From contig NZ_KB892377.1 of the NCBI RefSeq assembly GCF_000373785.1, positions 124,001 to 188,000 on the forward strand: a DNA stretch of 64,000 bases, in the 5' to 3' direction. The translations under genes and the position numbers were made by a program. The notes beneath the pieces were generated by a model. That model did not search any database, had not been told where the DNA came from, and worked only from the letters and a program-made list of their open reading frames with translations. This document shows, in pieces, positions 1 to 9,047 of this stretch (its first letter is position 1; each line of letters begins with the position of its first letter). The DNA is from Erysipelothrix tonsillarum DSM 14972. Its GTDB lineage: Bacteria > Bacillota_I > Bacilli_A > Erysipelotrichales > Erysipelotrichaceae.

Positions 1-953
1 TCCCTCATGAGATTTTTTTCACGTCAGGTGCAAGTGAGTCTAATAGTACTGCAATTAAAGGTATTGCACTCGCAAATCGACATATTGGAAAGCACATTAT
101 TACAACTGCTGTCGAACACAGTTCGGTAATGGGGGCGGTTCAACAGCTAAAAGACGAATTTGGATTTGAGGTCGACTACTTGGGTGTTGATGCATCAGGA
201 TGTATCTCAATGGATGCATTAAAGAGTAAATTACGCTCAGATACTGTTCTTGTAGCAGTAATGGCTGTTAATAACGAAGTAGGAAGCATAACTGATGTAA
301 GTGAAGTAGCGCGGATTACTAAGAAGTACTCCAACGCATTTGTCCATGTTGATGGCGTCCAAGCCCTTGCACGTCATGACTTTCCGATGAAACAAATTGA
401 TAGTGTTTCTTATTCAGCACATAAGATTTATGGCTTAAAAGGAAGCGGTCTTCTTTTGAAGAAAGCTAATGTAAAGTGCTTGGCACTGGTCAATGGTGGA
501 CAGCAAGAAGGGGGCTTACGCGGCGGAACCTTAGACAACGTTTCGGCTATTTTATGGGCGAAAACGCTTCGTTTAGCGGTTGAGGACCATAAACGCTCAA
601 TTAATGATATAATACGCATGAATAAATTTTTATACGATACTTTCGAAGGTATGGAAAACATCCATATTAATTCAGATATTCAGGGATCACCGTATATATT
701 TAACATGTCTGTATTAAATGTTGGTTCTGAAATTATGATGAATGGTTTAAATGCAAAAGGAATATACGTTTCCGCTCAAAGCACGTGTAATTCCAAATCA
801 TTAGAACCCTCTCATGTTTTAAAAGCAATGGGATGTGATGAAACCTGTGCGCTTACTAGTGTACGGATTAGTTTGTCACACCTTACTACGATGGAAGAAC
901 TCGAAAAAGTTTGTGAAACAATATTGGAGATTAAAAATTATGTACAACACTAA
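1..953 (+). CDS. Cysteine desulfurase (NifS/IscS class V aminotransferase family), 5' partial
   Basis: The reading frame is open from the window edge (codons begin at base 3), so the N-terminus is missing. Visible family motifs are FTSGASESNSTAIKG near the edge, the TTAVEHSSV strand, HVDGVQALAR, and the PLP-lysine segment SYSAHKIYGLKG. The catalytic-loop cysteine lies in AQSTCNSKSLEPSH. Such enzymes take sulfur from cysteine as a persulfide. The 3' end overlaps thiI by 14 nt, and in Bacillus the equivalent NifZ desulfurase is paired with ThiI for tRNA 4-thiouridine synthesis. A dedicated sulfur-donor role here is inferred from that context. Its SGASESN motif departs from the more common SGGTEANN form. 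Confidence 0.9.
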   Translation, partial: PHEIFFTSGASESNSTAIKGIALANRHIGKHIITTAVEHSSVMGAVQQLKDEFGFEVDYLGVDASGCISMDALKSKLRSDTVLVAVMAVNNEVGSITDVSEVARITKKYSNAFVHVDGVQALARHDFPMKQIDSVSYSAHKIYGLKGSGLLLKKANVKCLALVNGGQQEGGLRGGTLDNVSAILWAKTLRLAVEDHKRSINDIIRMNKFLYDTFEGMENIHINSDIQGSPYIFNMSVLNVGSEIMMNGLNAKGIYVSAQSTCNSKSLEPSHVLKAMGCDETCALTSVRISLSHLTTMEELEKVCETILEIKNYVQH

Positions 954-2142
954 TTACGAATTTATTGTTTGCCGTTATGGTGAACTATCAACAAAAGGGA
1001 AAAACCGCCGCAACTTTACCGCACAACTAGTGCGTAACGTTCGTTCGCAACTTGTAGGTTTTCCTAACTTAACGTACCGCGAAACGTATGATCGCTTATA
1101 TATCACGCTCAACGGAGAAGATGGTCTTGCAGTGAGTGAGCAACTTCGTCATGTCTTCGGATTGAGTTCATTTTCACTTGCTGTGAAAGTGGAACGCGAT
1201 TTAGATACTATGGCAAATGTAGCTGCTGAAATGATTCAAAAAGAAGAAGGTAAGGCAACCTTCAAGGTTATTGCTCGACGTCATGATAAATCCTACGAGC
1301 ACATCTCAGATGTCATTAACCGTCATGTTGCAACTAAAATCTTACAAACGACAGATTTTAAAGTGGATGTGCGAAAACCAGATGTCGGTATTCTTATCGA
1401 AGTTCGCAGTGATTCTGCTTATATCATGATGGGCCGCGTCGAAGGTGCTGGAGGGTATCCAGTAGGAATTCAAGGTAAGGTTATGGTTATGCTTTCGGGA
1501 GGGATTGATTCACCTGTCGCAGCATATCTTATGATGAAACGTGGTGTACGCATTGAAGCGATTCATTTTGCTTCACCACCTTACACTTCCGATGAAGCAC
1601 AAAAGAAAGTCATGGATCTTGCCCAACAATTAACAAATTATCAAGATCATATTCGTATTAATGTGGTACCTTTCACGGATGTGCAACTCGAAATTTATAA
1701 GAAGGTGCCTGAAAGTTATGCAATAACGATGATGCGTCGTTTTATGTTACGCATTGCGGAACGTCTTGCATTCCGTCGTAATTGCTTAGCAATCGCAAAC
1801 GGTGAAAGCTTAGGACAAGTTGCATCTCAAACGCTCCATAGTATGAAAGAAATTACAAATATTGGAACGTTGCCGATTCTACGTCCATTAATTACCTATG
1901 ATAAAGTTGAGATTATTGATTTGGCACGTAAGATTAATACTTATGAAACATCAATTTTACCTTTTGAGGATTGTTGCACAATCTTTACACCAAAAAATCC
2001 AACAACCAAACCTCATGGCGACAAAATTTTACGTTATGAAGAGGGTCTTGATATCGACGCATTGGTGGATGAGGCAATCAAGAATATTGAAGTCGTAGAA
2101 GTAACGAAGAAAAAACAAGATGATTCAGCATCGTTCTTATAG
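940..2142 (+). CDS. thiI: tRNA 4-thiouridine synthetase ThiI
   Basis: This 400-residue protein adenylates U8 of tRNA and installs sulfur to make s4U; family members may also feed thiamine synthesis. The N-terminal ferredoxin-like/THUMP region starts at ICRYGELSTKGKNRRNF-type sequence (here VCRYGELSTKGKNRRNF). The PP-loop MVMLSGGIDSPVAAY lies near residue 185. A C-terminal EDCCTIFTPKNP segment carries the conserved cysteine. There is no rhodanese domain, as in Bacillus, so sulfur must come from the adjacent desulfurase. I chose the ATG at 940 (GGAG at 926-929, N-terminus MYNTNYEF) because longer in-frame starts would only add sequence overlapping the upstream gene. Confidence 0.95.
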   Translation: MYNTNYEFIVCRYGELSTKGKNRRNFTAQLVRNVRSQLVGFPNLTYRETYDRLYITLNGEDGLAVSEQLRHVFGLSSFSLAVKVERDLDTMANVAAEMIQKEEGKATFKVIARRHDKSYEHISDVINRHVATKILQTTDFKVDVRKPDVGILIEVRSDSAYIMMGRVEGAGGYPVGIQGKVMVMLSGGIDSPVAAYLMMKRGVRIEAIHFASPPYTSDEAQKKVMDLAQQLTNYQDHIRINVVPFTDVQLEIYKKVPESYAITMMRRFMLRIAERLAFRRNCLAIANGESLGQVASQTLHSMKEITNIGTLPILRPLITYDKVEIIDLARKINTYETSILPFEDCCTIFTPKNPTTKPHGDKILRYEEGLDIDALVDEAIKNIEVVEVTKKKQDDSASFL

Positions 2143-2151
2143 GAGGAAGTT

Positions 2152-3447
2152 ATGGCATTCGATAATTTAACAAACCGATTACAAGATACATTTAGAAATA
2201 TGACCGGTAAAGGAAAACTTTCCGAAAAAAACATCAGTGATGCATTAAGTGAAATTCGCATTTCGCTTTTAGAAGCGGATGTTAGTCTTGAAGTGATTAA
2301 TGAACTTTTAGAGCATACCCGTAAAGAAGCTATGGGTATGAAGGTTACACGTGATGTTGAACCATCACAAATGTTTGTAAAAATTGTAAATGATAAATTA
2401 ATTGAAATTTTAGGTGAGGAACGTTCAGAACTTGAGTTTAATCAAAAACCTGGAATTTTAATGATGGTTGGTTTACAAGGGTCTGGGAAAACAACAAGTA
2501 TTGCGAAAATTGCTAATAAATTAAACAAAGAAGGCAAGAAAGTATTGCTCGTCGCTGCGGACTTGGCACGACCTGCTGCCATTGAACAGTTGAAAATTCT
2601 TGGAACTCAAATTAATGTTGAGGTGTTTGCGCAAGAAAACAGCACGCCAGTTGAAGTTGTAAAAGCAGCTCTAGCTTACGGTAAAGATTTTGATTTAATC
2701 TTAATTGATACTGCAGGGCGTTTACAAATTGATGAAGCACTGATGCAACAACTTGTTGATATTCAAGCTCTTACACACCCAGATGAAATTCTGCTAAGTG
2801 TCGATGCAATGAGTGGACAAGATGTAATTCATGTCGCAAATGGTTTTAAAGAAAAACTCAATTTAACAGGTTTAGTCGCAACGAAATTTGATGGAGATTC
2901 ACGCGGTGGATCAATTCTTTCTGTTCGTTATATGACGCAAGTACCCGTTAAATATGTTGGGGTTGGTGAAGGCATTGATGAATTGGATGAATTTCATCCA
3001 GATCGTACTGCGTCACGTATTCTTGGCATGGGTGATATCGTAAGCCTTGTAGAAAAAGCACAAGAAAAAATGGATATCGAAGCATCTGAACGTTCAGCGG
3101 AACGCATGATGAAAGGTCAATTTACGCTTGATGATATGTTAATTCAACTACAACAAGTCTCGAAAATGGGACCTCTATCCGGTTTAATGAAAATGATGCC
3201 GGGTGCTAACCAATTAGCAGGTCAAATTGATGATGATGATGCATCCAGTACGATGAAGAAAACAGAAGCAATGATCTTAAGTATGACGGCAGAAGAGCGC
3301 AATAATCCAAAAATTATTCGTTCTACACGTAAACGTCGTATTGCTGAAGGGTCAGGCACATCCACGACAGATGTGAACCGCCTCTTAAGTCAATATGAGA
3401 AGATGCAAAAACAAATGAAAATGTTATCTAGATTTATGGGTAAGTAA
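2152..3447 (+). CDS. ffh: Signal recognition particle GTPase Ffh (SRP54)
   Basis: Ffh binds signal sequences of nascent membrane and secreted proteins with 4.5S/SRP RNA and docks with FtsY. The 431-residue protein has the N domain (1-85), then the G domain with G1 GLQGSGKTT (107-115), DTAGRLQIDE (G3) and TKFDGDSRGG (G4). The methionine-rich M domain follows from about residue 295 and includes GQFTLDDMLIQLQQ, MKMMPG and TRKRRIAEGSG. The start follows an AGGAGG ribosome binding site 8 nt after the thiI stop, so it is probably cotranscribed with thiI. ylxM, often found upstream in Firmicutes, is not next to it here. Confidence 0.97.
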   Translation: MAFDNLTNRLQDTFRNMTGKGKLSEKNISDALSEIRISLLEADVSLEVINELLEHTRKEAMGMKVTRDVEPSQMFVKIVNDKLIEILGEERSELEFNQKPGILMMVGLQGSGKTTSIAKIANKLNKEGKKVLLVAADLARPAAIEQLKILGTQINVEVFAQENSTPVEVVKAALAYGKDFDLILIDTAGRLQIDEALMQQLVDIQALTHPDEILLSVDAMSGQDVIHVANGFKEKLNLTGLVATKFDGDSRGGSILSVRYMTQVPVKYVGVGEGIDELDEFHPDRTASRILGMGDIVSLVEKAQEKMDIEASERSAERMMKGQFTLDDMLIQLQQVSKMGPLSGLMKMMPGANQLAGQIDDDDASSTMKKTEAMILSMTAEERNNPKIIRSTRKRRIAEGSGTSTTDVNRLLSQYEKMQKQMKMLSRFMGK

Positions 3448-3450
3448 AAA

Positions 3451-3476
3451 GCAACTGATGCGTCAGTTGCTTTTTT
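3451..3476. terminator. Bidirectional intrinsic terminator between ffh and the histidine kinase gene
   Basis: Arms GCAACTGA (3451-3458) and TCAGTTGC (3463-3470) enclose a TGCG loop. There are T residues on the right and A residues on the left, so it can stop transcription from both converging genes. The right arm contains the stop codon of the minus-strand kinase gene. Confidence 0.9.
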
Positions 3477-4509
3477 CTGTTTGTAAACAAATGATATATT
3501 CTGTGCCCTCATTAATACAACTATTGACGGAAATGGTACCGTTATGAAGTTCAATAACACGCTTTACTAACGCCAAGCCTAATCCATTTCCACTTGAAGA
3601 ACGTGTTTGATCTGCTTGATAAAACTTCTCAAATAACCGACTTAGTGTTTCAGGTGTCATACCCTGACCGTGGTCGGTCAAATTAATCATAATTTCGTGA
3701 TTCTTACGATAAATTTGAATTGAAATTAATCCGTTATTTTTTGAAAATTTAATCGCATTATCCAATAAATTCAACCATACTTGGTTCATTAAGCCTTCAT
3801 TTCCGGAAAATACAATAGAATCAAGATTTAAATCCCAGTTGATATTCTTAAGTGTCCATTTCGGTTCTAATAATAGTATGCATTTACGAATTTGTTCATC
3901 TAAGCGATAGTTAATTTTTTTTACTGAAACTTCTTGGTTATCTAATTTTGATAAACTTAATATATTTCCCGTAAGCGTTGAAAGTTGTTGTGTGTTTTCG
4001 AGTACTTTAGTAACATAATAAGTTTTTTCGCTTGGATTGATTTCAGCATGTTGCAAAAGCGTAGCGTATCCTTCGATATTTGCGATTGGAGTTTTAAATT
4101 CATGGGAGACATTTTCAATAAAGTCATTTCGTAAAGTCTCAATTTGAGAGAGTTCTTTAACCATGGTATTAAAATTATCGAAAATATCCCTTAGTTCATG
4201 AATTTTATTGGAACTATCAAGTGTTACCGCAAAATCTCCTTTGGCAAGCGAATCAAAGGCTTGATTTAATTCTTCGATGGGTTTAATAATCTTTTTGCCC
4301 ACGAAAAGTGCGATACTTAAACCGATGATAATACTCGCTACAAGGAGTGATCGAATAGGGAAATGCCGTTCGATTGGATTAATTGATACAAAATCATGGG
4401 CGTATAATAAGAACCAAGTTCCCATAATTATTAGCAAGACTGCAGCGATTGTAATAAAAACAATAAGCGCGAAATATAACCAAAGATTCGATCTTTTTTT
4501 ACGATTCAT
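3463..4509 (-). CDS. Sensor histidine kinase with a short extracytoplasmic loop
   Basis: This 348-residue kinase has two membrane helices (about 11-36 and 53-72) separated by only some 16 residues, so there is no room for an extracellular ligand domain. A HAMP-like segment follows (73-125). The HisKA box is SHEFKTPIANIEGY with phospho-acceptor His136. The HATPase domain shows DNAIKFSKNNG (N box), TDHGQGMTPE (G1) and GNGLGLALVKRV (G2). It overlaps the upstream regulator gene by 11 nt, so the pair is translationally coupled. The small loop resembles intramembrane-sensing kinases that respond to envelope stress or antimicrobial peptides, often with a neighbouring ABC transporter. The actual signal is unknown. 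Confidence 0.93.
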   Translation of the reverse strand: MNRKKRSNLWLYFALIVFITIAAVLLIIMGTWFLLYAHDFVSINPIERHFPIRSLLVASIIIGLSIALFVGKKIIKPIEELNQAFDSLAKGDFAVTLDSSNKIHELRDIFDNFNTMVKELSQIETLRNDFIENVSHEFKTPIANIEGYATLLQHAEINPSEKTYYVTKVLENTQQLSTLTGNILSLSKLDNQEVSVKKINYRLDEQIRKCILLLEPKWTLKNINWDLNLDSIVFSGNEGLMNQVWLNLLDNAIKFSKNNGLISIQIYRKNHEIMINLTDHGQGMTPETLSRLFEKFYQADQTRSSSGNGLGLALVKRVIELHNGTISVNSCINEGTEYIICLQTEKSN

Positions 4510-5179
4510 GACATTTCACCACCTTATAACCAAGACCTCTAATGGTTATAATCTTAAAGTCTTTTGAATCGCTAAACCGATCATGAACGCGGTTAATATG
4601 AGTATTAATCGTACGTTCATCCGTTTCTGAAAAGATTCCCCAAATTTCATCCATTAATTGTTGGCGCGTGAAGATTTTATTTGGGTAGGAGAGCATTGTA
4701 AACAACAAAAGAAATTCTTTTTGAGGCAGTAGGATTTCATTGTTTTTAACAGTGACTGTAAAAGATTCTCGATTTAAGGTCGTATCCCCAACTGTAATCG
4801 AATTTTCGCTTGCGATTTTCGCACGTCTTAAAAGGGCATTTACGCGTAGTACCAGTTCATTGACGTTTATGGGCTTAGTCATATAGTCATCTGCACCTGT
4901 TATAAAACCCTGTTCAATATCTTCAAATTGATTTTTTGCTGTTACCAATAAAATAGGAAAATTATAATTGGCGTGTCTTAGAGACTTAACTAATTCGTAC
5001 CCGTCCATATTTGGCATCATAATATCCGAAATCATGAGCTCAATATGTTCCTTTTCAATTATTTCTAATGCTTCAACTCCGGAGAGGGCGGGATAACACG
5101 TAAAAGATTGCTTTTCCAATACAGTACAAAACAATTCTAGTAAATCTTTATTATCTTCAACAACGAGAATTTTAACCAT
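4499..5179 (-). CDS. OmpR/PhoB-family response regulator
   Basis: The 226-residue regulator has a receiver domain with the acidic pocket at Glu8/Asp9, phospho-acceptor Asp52 in ISDIMMPNMDG, and conserved Thr and Lys in LVTAK and MTKPIN. A C-terminal winged-helix domain (about 125-226) ends in the typical TIRGLGYKV segment. Translation starts behind a strong AGAGGAGG site. The gene diverges from the ABC transporter gene; the intergenic region holds four 11-bp direct repeats that are the natural candidate for its binding site. Regulation of the transporter is inferred from position and from that operator-like array. Confidence 0.94.
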   Translation of the reverse strand: MVKILVVEDNKDLLELFCTVLEKQSFTCYPALSGVEALEIIEKEHIELMISDIMMPNMDGYELVKSLRHANYNFPILLVTAKNQFEDIEQGFITGADDYMTKPINVNELVLRVNALLRRAKIASENSITVGDTTLNRESFTVTVKNNEILLPQKEFLLLFTMLSYPNKIFTRQQLMDEIWGIFSETDERTINTHINRVHDRFSDSKDFKIITIRGLGYKVVKCHES

Positions 5180-5250
5180 ATAAGAACCTCCTCTAAGAAT
5201 TAAACCATATTAACATAAACTCTGAATAAACACGTTTAAATGTCACGAAA

Positions 5251-5294
5251 GTTTACATTCAGTTTATGGTTAGTTGTCTTTTAGTTTATTTTGA
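5251..5294 (+). promoter_or_regulatory. Four tandem 11-bp direct repeats, probable response-regulator operator
   Basis: The DNA divides exactly into GTTTACATTCA, GTTTATGGTTA, GTTGTCTTTTA and GTTTATTTTGA, with no bases between units. One helical turn per unit is the spacing used by OmpR/PhoB-type dimers. The array ends 5 bp before a TATAAT at 5300-5305 and covers the position of the -35 region, as expected for a direct activator. A further GTTTA at 5234-5238 is out of phase by 6 bp. Confidence 0.7.
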
Positions 5295-5299
5295 CCGGT

Positions 5300-5305
5300 T
5301 ATAAT
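5300..5305 (+). promoter_or_regulatory. -10 element of the ABC transporter promoter
   Basis: TATAAT stands 8 bp upstream of the AAGGAGG ribosome binding site. No good -35 lies at 17 bp; TTGTCT (5274-5279) is 20 bp away and inside the repeat array. This suggests a promoter that needs an activator. Confidence 0.55.
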
Positions 5306-5327
5306 GGTCTTATAAGGAGGTATCGTG

Positions 5328-7907
5328 ATGTTAGAACTAAGAGATATTACAAAAATATATGAAGTCGCAGATCAAAAACAAACTGCGCTCAACAAAATAA
5401 ATATTTCATTTCGAGAAAATGAGTTTGTCTCGATTTTGGGACAAAGTGGTTCAGGAAAGACAACGCTTTTAAATATTGTTGGAGGGTTAGACCGATATAC
5501 CTCTGGTGATTTAATCATAAATGGGATATCAACGACAAAATATGGTGAGAAAGAATGGAATGCTTACCGTAACCATTCGGTGGGGTTTGTTTTTCAAAGT
5601 TACAATTTAATTCCTCACCAAACTGTATTATCAAATGTTGAACTTGCTTTAACACTTGCGGGGGTATCAAAAAAAGAGCGTCGTGAGCGCTCTATTGACG
5701 TTTTAAATAAAGTTGGACTTGGGGAACACATTCATAAGCGCCCAAACCAAATGTCCGGTGGACAAATGCAACGAGTTGCAATTGCTCGTGCGCTCGTCAA
5801 TAATCCGGATATTCTCTTGGCAGATGAACCAACGGGAGCTCTTGATTCGGAAACAAGTATCCAAATTATGAATCTGCTTAGAGAAATTGCAAAAGACAAA
5901 TTAGTGGTAATGGTGACTCATAATCCTGAACTTGCTGAAATATACTCAACACGGATCATTAAGTTGCTTGATGGGGCTGTTGTTGATGACACGAATCCGT
6001 TTGTTGCCAATAAAGAAAATACATCAGCGGTTGGGAAGAAAAACAATATATCCATGTCCTTCTTTACTGCACTTTCCTTAAGTTTTAATAACCTTAAAAC
6101 TAAAAAAGGGCGCACATTACTCACCGCCTTTGCAGGAAGTATTGGTATTATTGGGATTGCCCTCGTCCTTTCGCTCTCTTCGGGAATGCAAACATATATT
6201 GATAAGATTCAAGAGGACACATTATCTTCTTACCCCATAACGATTCAAAGCCAGGCAATTGATTTAATGGGAGATGACGGTAATCATTCGACTGTTACGG
6301 ATATCTCAAATAATGATGATGCAAGAATATACCAAAAAGGTTATGCATCAGATGCTCTGAAAAGAACCACCATTCAGACCTTTAATAACGATTTAGGTAC
6401 TTTTAAGGAATATTTACAAAGTGCTGAAGGCTCAGATATTCTAGATAATACGAATGCCATTCAATATGAATATGATTTGAAGATGAATGTGTATAAAGCT
6501 CAGACGGAAGAGGGGATTGTTCAAGTTAATCCAAATCCAATTTATGCTGATAATCAACGGGATAAAAGTCCGGCATCTTCAATTAAATCATCAATTGGAA
6601 TTAAAGATGATATTTGGACAGAATTACTGGATAATCAAGAAATGTTAGAATCTCAATATGATGTTTTAGAAGGAAAATGGCCAGAACATTTTGATGAGGT
6701 AGTTCTCGTTGCTAATGAAAACAACGAAATTAACGATATGGCGCTTTATTCTTTAGGTCTTAAAGATATTGGCGATATCGATAAAATGAAAACAGAAATT
6801 GAAGAAGGTAATGAAATAATTAACGATGAACCCGTGAGTTATTCATTCCAAGATTTATTAAATCTTGAATACCGACTCGTACTATCTCCGGATACCTTTG
6901 AACAATCAGAAGGTTTATGGATTGATAAATCAAACGATGATACATTTATGAAAACAGTTATCGATAAAGGAACGCCAATAAAAGTTGTCGGAATTGTTAA
7001 ACCTTCTGAAGATGCAGTTTCAAAACCAATCAATGGTACAATTGGGTATTTAAAAAGTTTGACGGATTATTATATTGATCAGACCAATCAAAGTGAAATT
7101 GTACAGTCACAATTAGATAACAAAGATGTTAATGTGATTACAGGCAAAGCGTTTGTGGATGTAGATGATCTCAGTGAAACAGATTTAATTGATTTGTTAT
7201 CAATAGAACAAAGACAATATTTGCTTACACTTAATGATGCCGAGCGTAAAGTGTTTATTGATGCTCAAACGGAACAGTTAAATGCAACGTATGATAAGAA
7301 TCTTGAAGTATTGGGTGTTGTGAATATGGATGAGCCGAAGGCGATTAATCTCTTTCTACAAAATTTTGATTCGCGCGAAAAAATCATTGATTCCATCGAT
7401 AACTATAATGAAACGCAACGGACTAGCGATCATGATGAATGGGTTATTGAATACACGGATATGGTTGGTCTCATGACATCCTCTGTAAAATCAATTATAG
7501 ACATGATTACGTATTTATTAGTAGGATTTGTTTCGATTTCCTTAATCGTATCGTCAATTATGATTGGTATTATTACCTATATCTCGGTGCTTGAGCGTAC
7601 GAAAGAAATTGGAATCCTTCGTAGTATCGGAGCATCCAAAAGGGACGTAGGACAAGTCTTTAACGCTGAAACGGTCATCATCGGATTGATTGCTGGTGTT
7701 TTAGGGATTGGCATCACGCTACTCCTTAACTTCCCTGTTAATGCGATCATCTTCAACCTTACCGGTGTAAAGAATATTGCCTCACTACCAGTATTTGCAG
7801 GAATCTTCCTCATTGTTCTAAATGTATTCTTAACGATGCTTTCAGGTTTAATTCCAGCCCGAATGGCATCTAAAAAAGACCCTGTAGAAGCCTTAAGAAG
7901 TGAGTAA
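5328..7907 (+). CDS. MacB-like ABC transporter, fused ATPase and FtsX-type permease
   Basis: This 859-residue protein couples ATP hydrolysis to mechanical movement of an extracytoplasmic domain. The ATPase domain (1-225) shows Walker [10 protein letters not shown] (about 38-46), the signature [15 protein letters not shown] and Walker [13 protein letters not shown]. The permease has one helix (265-286), a large outer domain (about 290-720) and three C-terminal helices (722-750, 783-808, 819-842). This four-helix MacB topology differs from the ten-helix BceB type. I prefer ATG 5328 to GTG 5325 because it sits 7 nt after AAGGAGG. Substrate is unknown; peptide or antibiotic export is a family-based guess supported by the adjacent two-component system. 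Confidence 0.92.
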   Translation: MLELRDITKIYEVADQKQTALNKINISFRENEFVSILGQSGSGKTTLLNIVGGLDRYTSGDLIINGISTTKYGEKEWNAYRNHSVGFVFQSYNLIPHQTVLSNVELALTLAGVSKKERRERSIDVLNKVGLGEHIHKRPNQMSGGQMQRVAIARALVNNPDILLADEPTGALDSETSIQIMNLLREIAKDKLVVMVTHNPELAEIYSTRIIKLLDGAVVDDTNPFVANKENTSAVGKKNNISMSFFTALSLSFNNLKTKKGRTLLTAFAGSIGIIGIALVLSLSSGMQTYIDKIQEDTLSSYPITIQSQAIDLMGDDGNHSTVTDISNNDDARIYQKGYASDALKRTTIQTFNNDLGTFKEYLQSAEGSDILDNTNAIQYEYDLKMNVYKAQTEEGIVQVNPNPIYADNQRDKSPASSIKSSIGIKDDIWTELLDNQEMLESQYDVLEGKWPEHFDEVVLVANENNEINDMALYSLGLKDIGDIDKMKTEIEEGNEIINDEPVSYSFQDLLNLEYRLVLSPDTFEQSEGLWIDKSNDDTFMKTVIDKGTPIKVVGIVKPSEDAVSKPINGTIGYLKSLTDYYIDQTNQSEIVQSQLDNKDVNVITGKAFVDVDDLSETDLIDLLSIEQRQYLLTLNDAERKVFIDAQTEQLNATYDKNLEVLGVVNMDEPKAINLFLQNFDSREKIIDSIDNYNETQRTSDHDEWVIEYTDMVGLMTSSVKSIIDMITYLLVGFVSISLIVSSIMIGIITYISVLERTKEIGILRSIGASKRDVGQVFNAETVIIGLIAGVLGIGITLLLNFPVNAIIFNLTGVKNIASLPVFAGIFLIVLNVFLTMLSGLIPARMASKKDPVEALRSE

Positions 7908-7908
7908 G

Positions 7909-7938
7909 GTGATACTTAATCTATTCTTGTGCTATAAT
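7909..7938 (+). promoter_or_regulatory. Probable promoter of rplS
   Basis: TATAAT at 7933-7938 is preceded at 18 bp by GTGATA (7909-7914, 4/6 to TTGACA), overlapping the end of the upstream gene region. A second weaker pair, TTGATT 7965-7970 and TAAATT 7988-7993 with 17 bp between, would start RNA just before the L19 leader structure. Confidence 0.5.
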
Positions 7939-8003
7939 GATCCAGTTAAGTCCATCATTATAACTTGATTAATGAAGTCATTTGTGATAAATTATATAGG
8001 CTT

Positions 8004-8052
8004 AAAGCACTCTGGTTCCGCTGTTGGAATCATTATGAACCAGTTTTAACAT
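8004..8052 (+). promoter_or_regulatory. L19 leader RNA (rplS autoregulatory 5' UTR candidate)
   Basis: CTGGTTC (8012-8018) pairs with GAACCAG (8037-8043). An internal TTCC...GGAA pairing (8016-8019 with 8026-8029) shares bases with it, so alternative folds are possible. Position and motif resemble the Firmicutes ribosomal protein L19 leader family, where L19 is thought to bind its own message. Family membership is from memory of the motif, not a covariance search. Confidence 0.6.
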
Positions 8053-8076
8053 ATAGACAGAAAAAGGAGAATTACT

Positions 8077-8424
8077 ATGTCATTAGCATTAGTACAAGAA
8101 ATTACAAAGTCACAATTACGTAACGACATTCCTGAATTCCGTCCTGGATGTACAGTACGCGTAGACGTAAAGATCCAAGAAGGTGGAAAGACACGTATTC
8201 AAGCATTTGAAGGTGTTGTTATCAAAACTCAAGGAACAGGTATCTCAGAATCATTTACAGTTCGTAAAATGTCATCAGGAATTGGTGTGGAACGTACATT
8301 CCCAATCAACTCACCTATTATTGACAGCGTAACTGTATTACGTAAAGGTAAAGTACGTCGTTCAAAACTATACTACTTACGTGACCGTTCAGGTAAATCA
8401 GCACGTATTAAAGAAATTCGTTAG
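8077..8424 (+). CDS. rplS: 50S ribosomal protein L19
   Basis: L19 sits at the 30S-50S interface of the ribosome. The 115-residue sequence has the typical [20 protein letters not shown] start, the [15 protein letters not shown]-type core (here [15 protein letters not shown]) and the [20 protein letters not shown] end. The length is normal for the family. It follows an AAAGGAG site and is bracketed by a leader RNA and its own terminator, so it is mostly a separate transcription unit. In Bacillus rplS precedes the rbgA-rnhB region; here lepB lies between. Confidence 0.98.
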   Translation: MSLALVQEITKSQLRNDIPEFRPGCTVRVDVKIQEGGKTRIQAFEGVVIKTQGTGISESFTVRKMSSGIGVERTFPINSPIIDSVTVLRKGKVRRSKLYYLRDRSGKSARIKEIR

Positions 8425-8428
8425 TAAT

Positions 8429-8451
8429 AGCCGTATTTATACGGCTTTTTC
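8429..8451 (+). terminator. Intrinsic terminator after rplS
   Basis: Arms AGCCGTAT (8429-8436) and ATACGGCT (8439-8446) are followed by a T-run. No clear promoter follows before lepB, so downstream genes may depend on read-through. Confidence 0.88.
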
Positions 8452-8474
8452 TTTATTGTATGGGAGGGTAAGAG

Positions 8475-9035
8475 ATGAATAAAGACGATGATAAGTTCTT
8501 AATTGCAGTGAAAGATTTTATTAAGAGCATGGTAATCAGCCTCGTGTTGGTTATTATAGTAACGCAGTTTATTGCACGTCCTGTTCGGGTAGAAGGATTA
8601 TCCATGTACCCGAGTCTTAACGATAAAGAGCTTGGCTTTTCAAATATATTAAGCATGAAGATGAAAGATCCAGAGCGATTTGATGTTCTTGTCCTCTATC
8701 TTGATGCGCAAAAAAAACATATTGTGAAGCGCGTAATTGGTTTGCCGGGCGAAGTTGTCGAACTTCGTGATGAAAAACTGTATATTGATGGTGTAGAAGT
8801 AGAACAACCATTTCTTGATACAGACTATGTTCGCGAAATGACATCAACCGGAAAAGAGTTTTCGCGTGATTTTGGCCCAATTAAGGTGCCGGAAGGCGAG
8901 TATTTTATGCTTGGGGATAATCGTATTCGATCAAGTGATTCGCGTGATTACGGTACGTTTAAACGTGAAGCCATTAAGAGTAAAGACGTATTCGTTTTTA
9001 TTCCTTTTAATAAAATGAGAACAGTAGGAAAATAG
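8475..9035 (+). CDS. lepB: Signal peptidase I
   Basis: This membrane serine protease removes signal peptides from Sec-exported proteins. The 186-residue form has a single N-terminal helix (about 15-32), the catalytic Ser43 in EGLSMYPSL, and Lys85 in HIVKRVIGLPGE as the general base. The box GDNRIRSSDSRDYG follows. A one-helix architecture is typical of Firmicutes SipS-type enzymes. It starts behind GGGAGG and is followed 12 nt later by rbgA, suggesting one operon with rbgA and rnhB. Substrates encoded in this window would include the subtilase and the GH85 enzyme. Confidence 0.95.
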   Translation: MNKDDDKFLIAVKDFIKSMVISLVLVIIVTQFIARPVRVEGLSMYPSLNDKELGFSNILSMKMKDPERFDVLVLYLDAQKKHIVKRVIGLPGEVVELRDEKLYIDGVEVEQPFLDTDYVREMTSTGKEFSRDFGPIKVPEGEYFMLGDNRIRSSDSRDYGTFKREAIKSKDVFVFIPFNKMRTVGK

Positions 9036-9047
9036 GAGTGTGATTTG

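Noticed and set aside
5291-5296. TTGACC as a -35 element of the ABC transporter promoter
   Set aside because: It is only 3 bp before TATAAT, and nothing like a -10 lies 17 bp further on.
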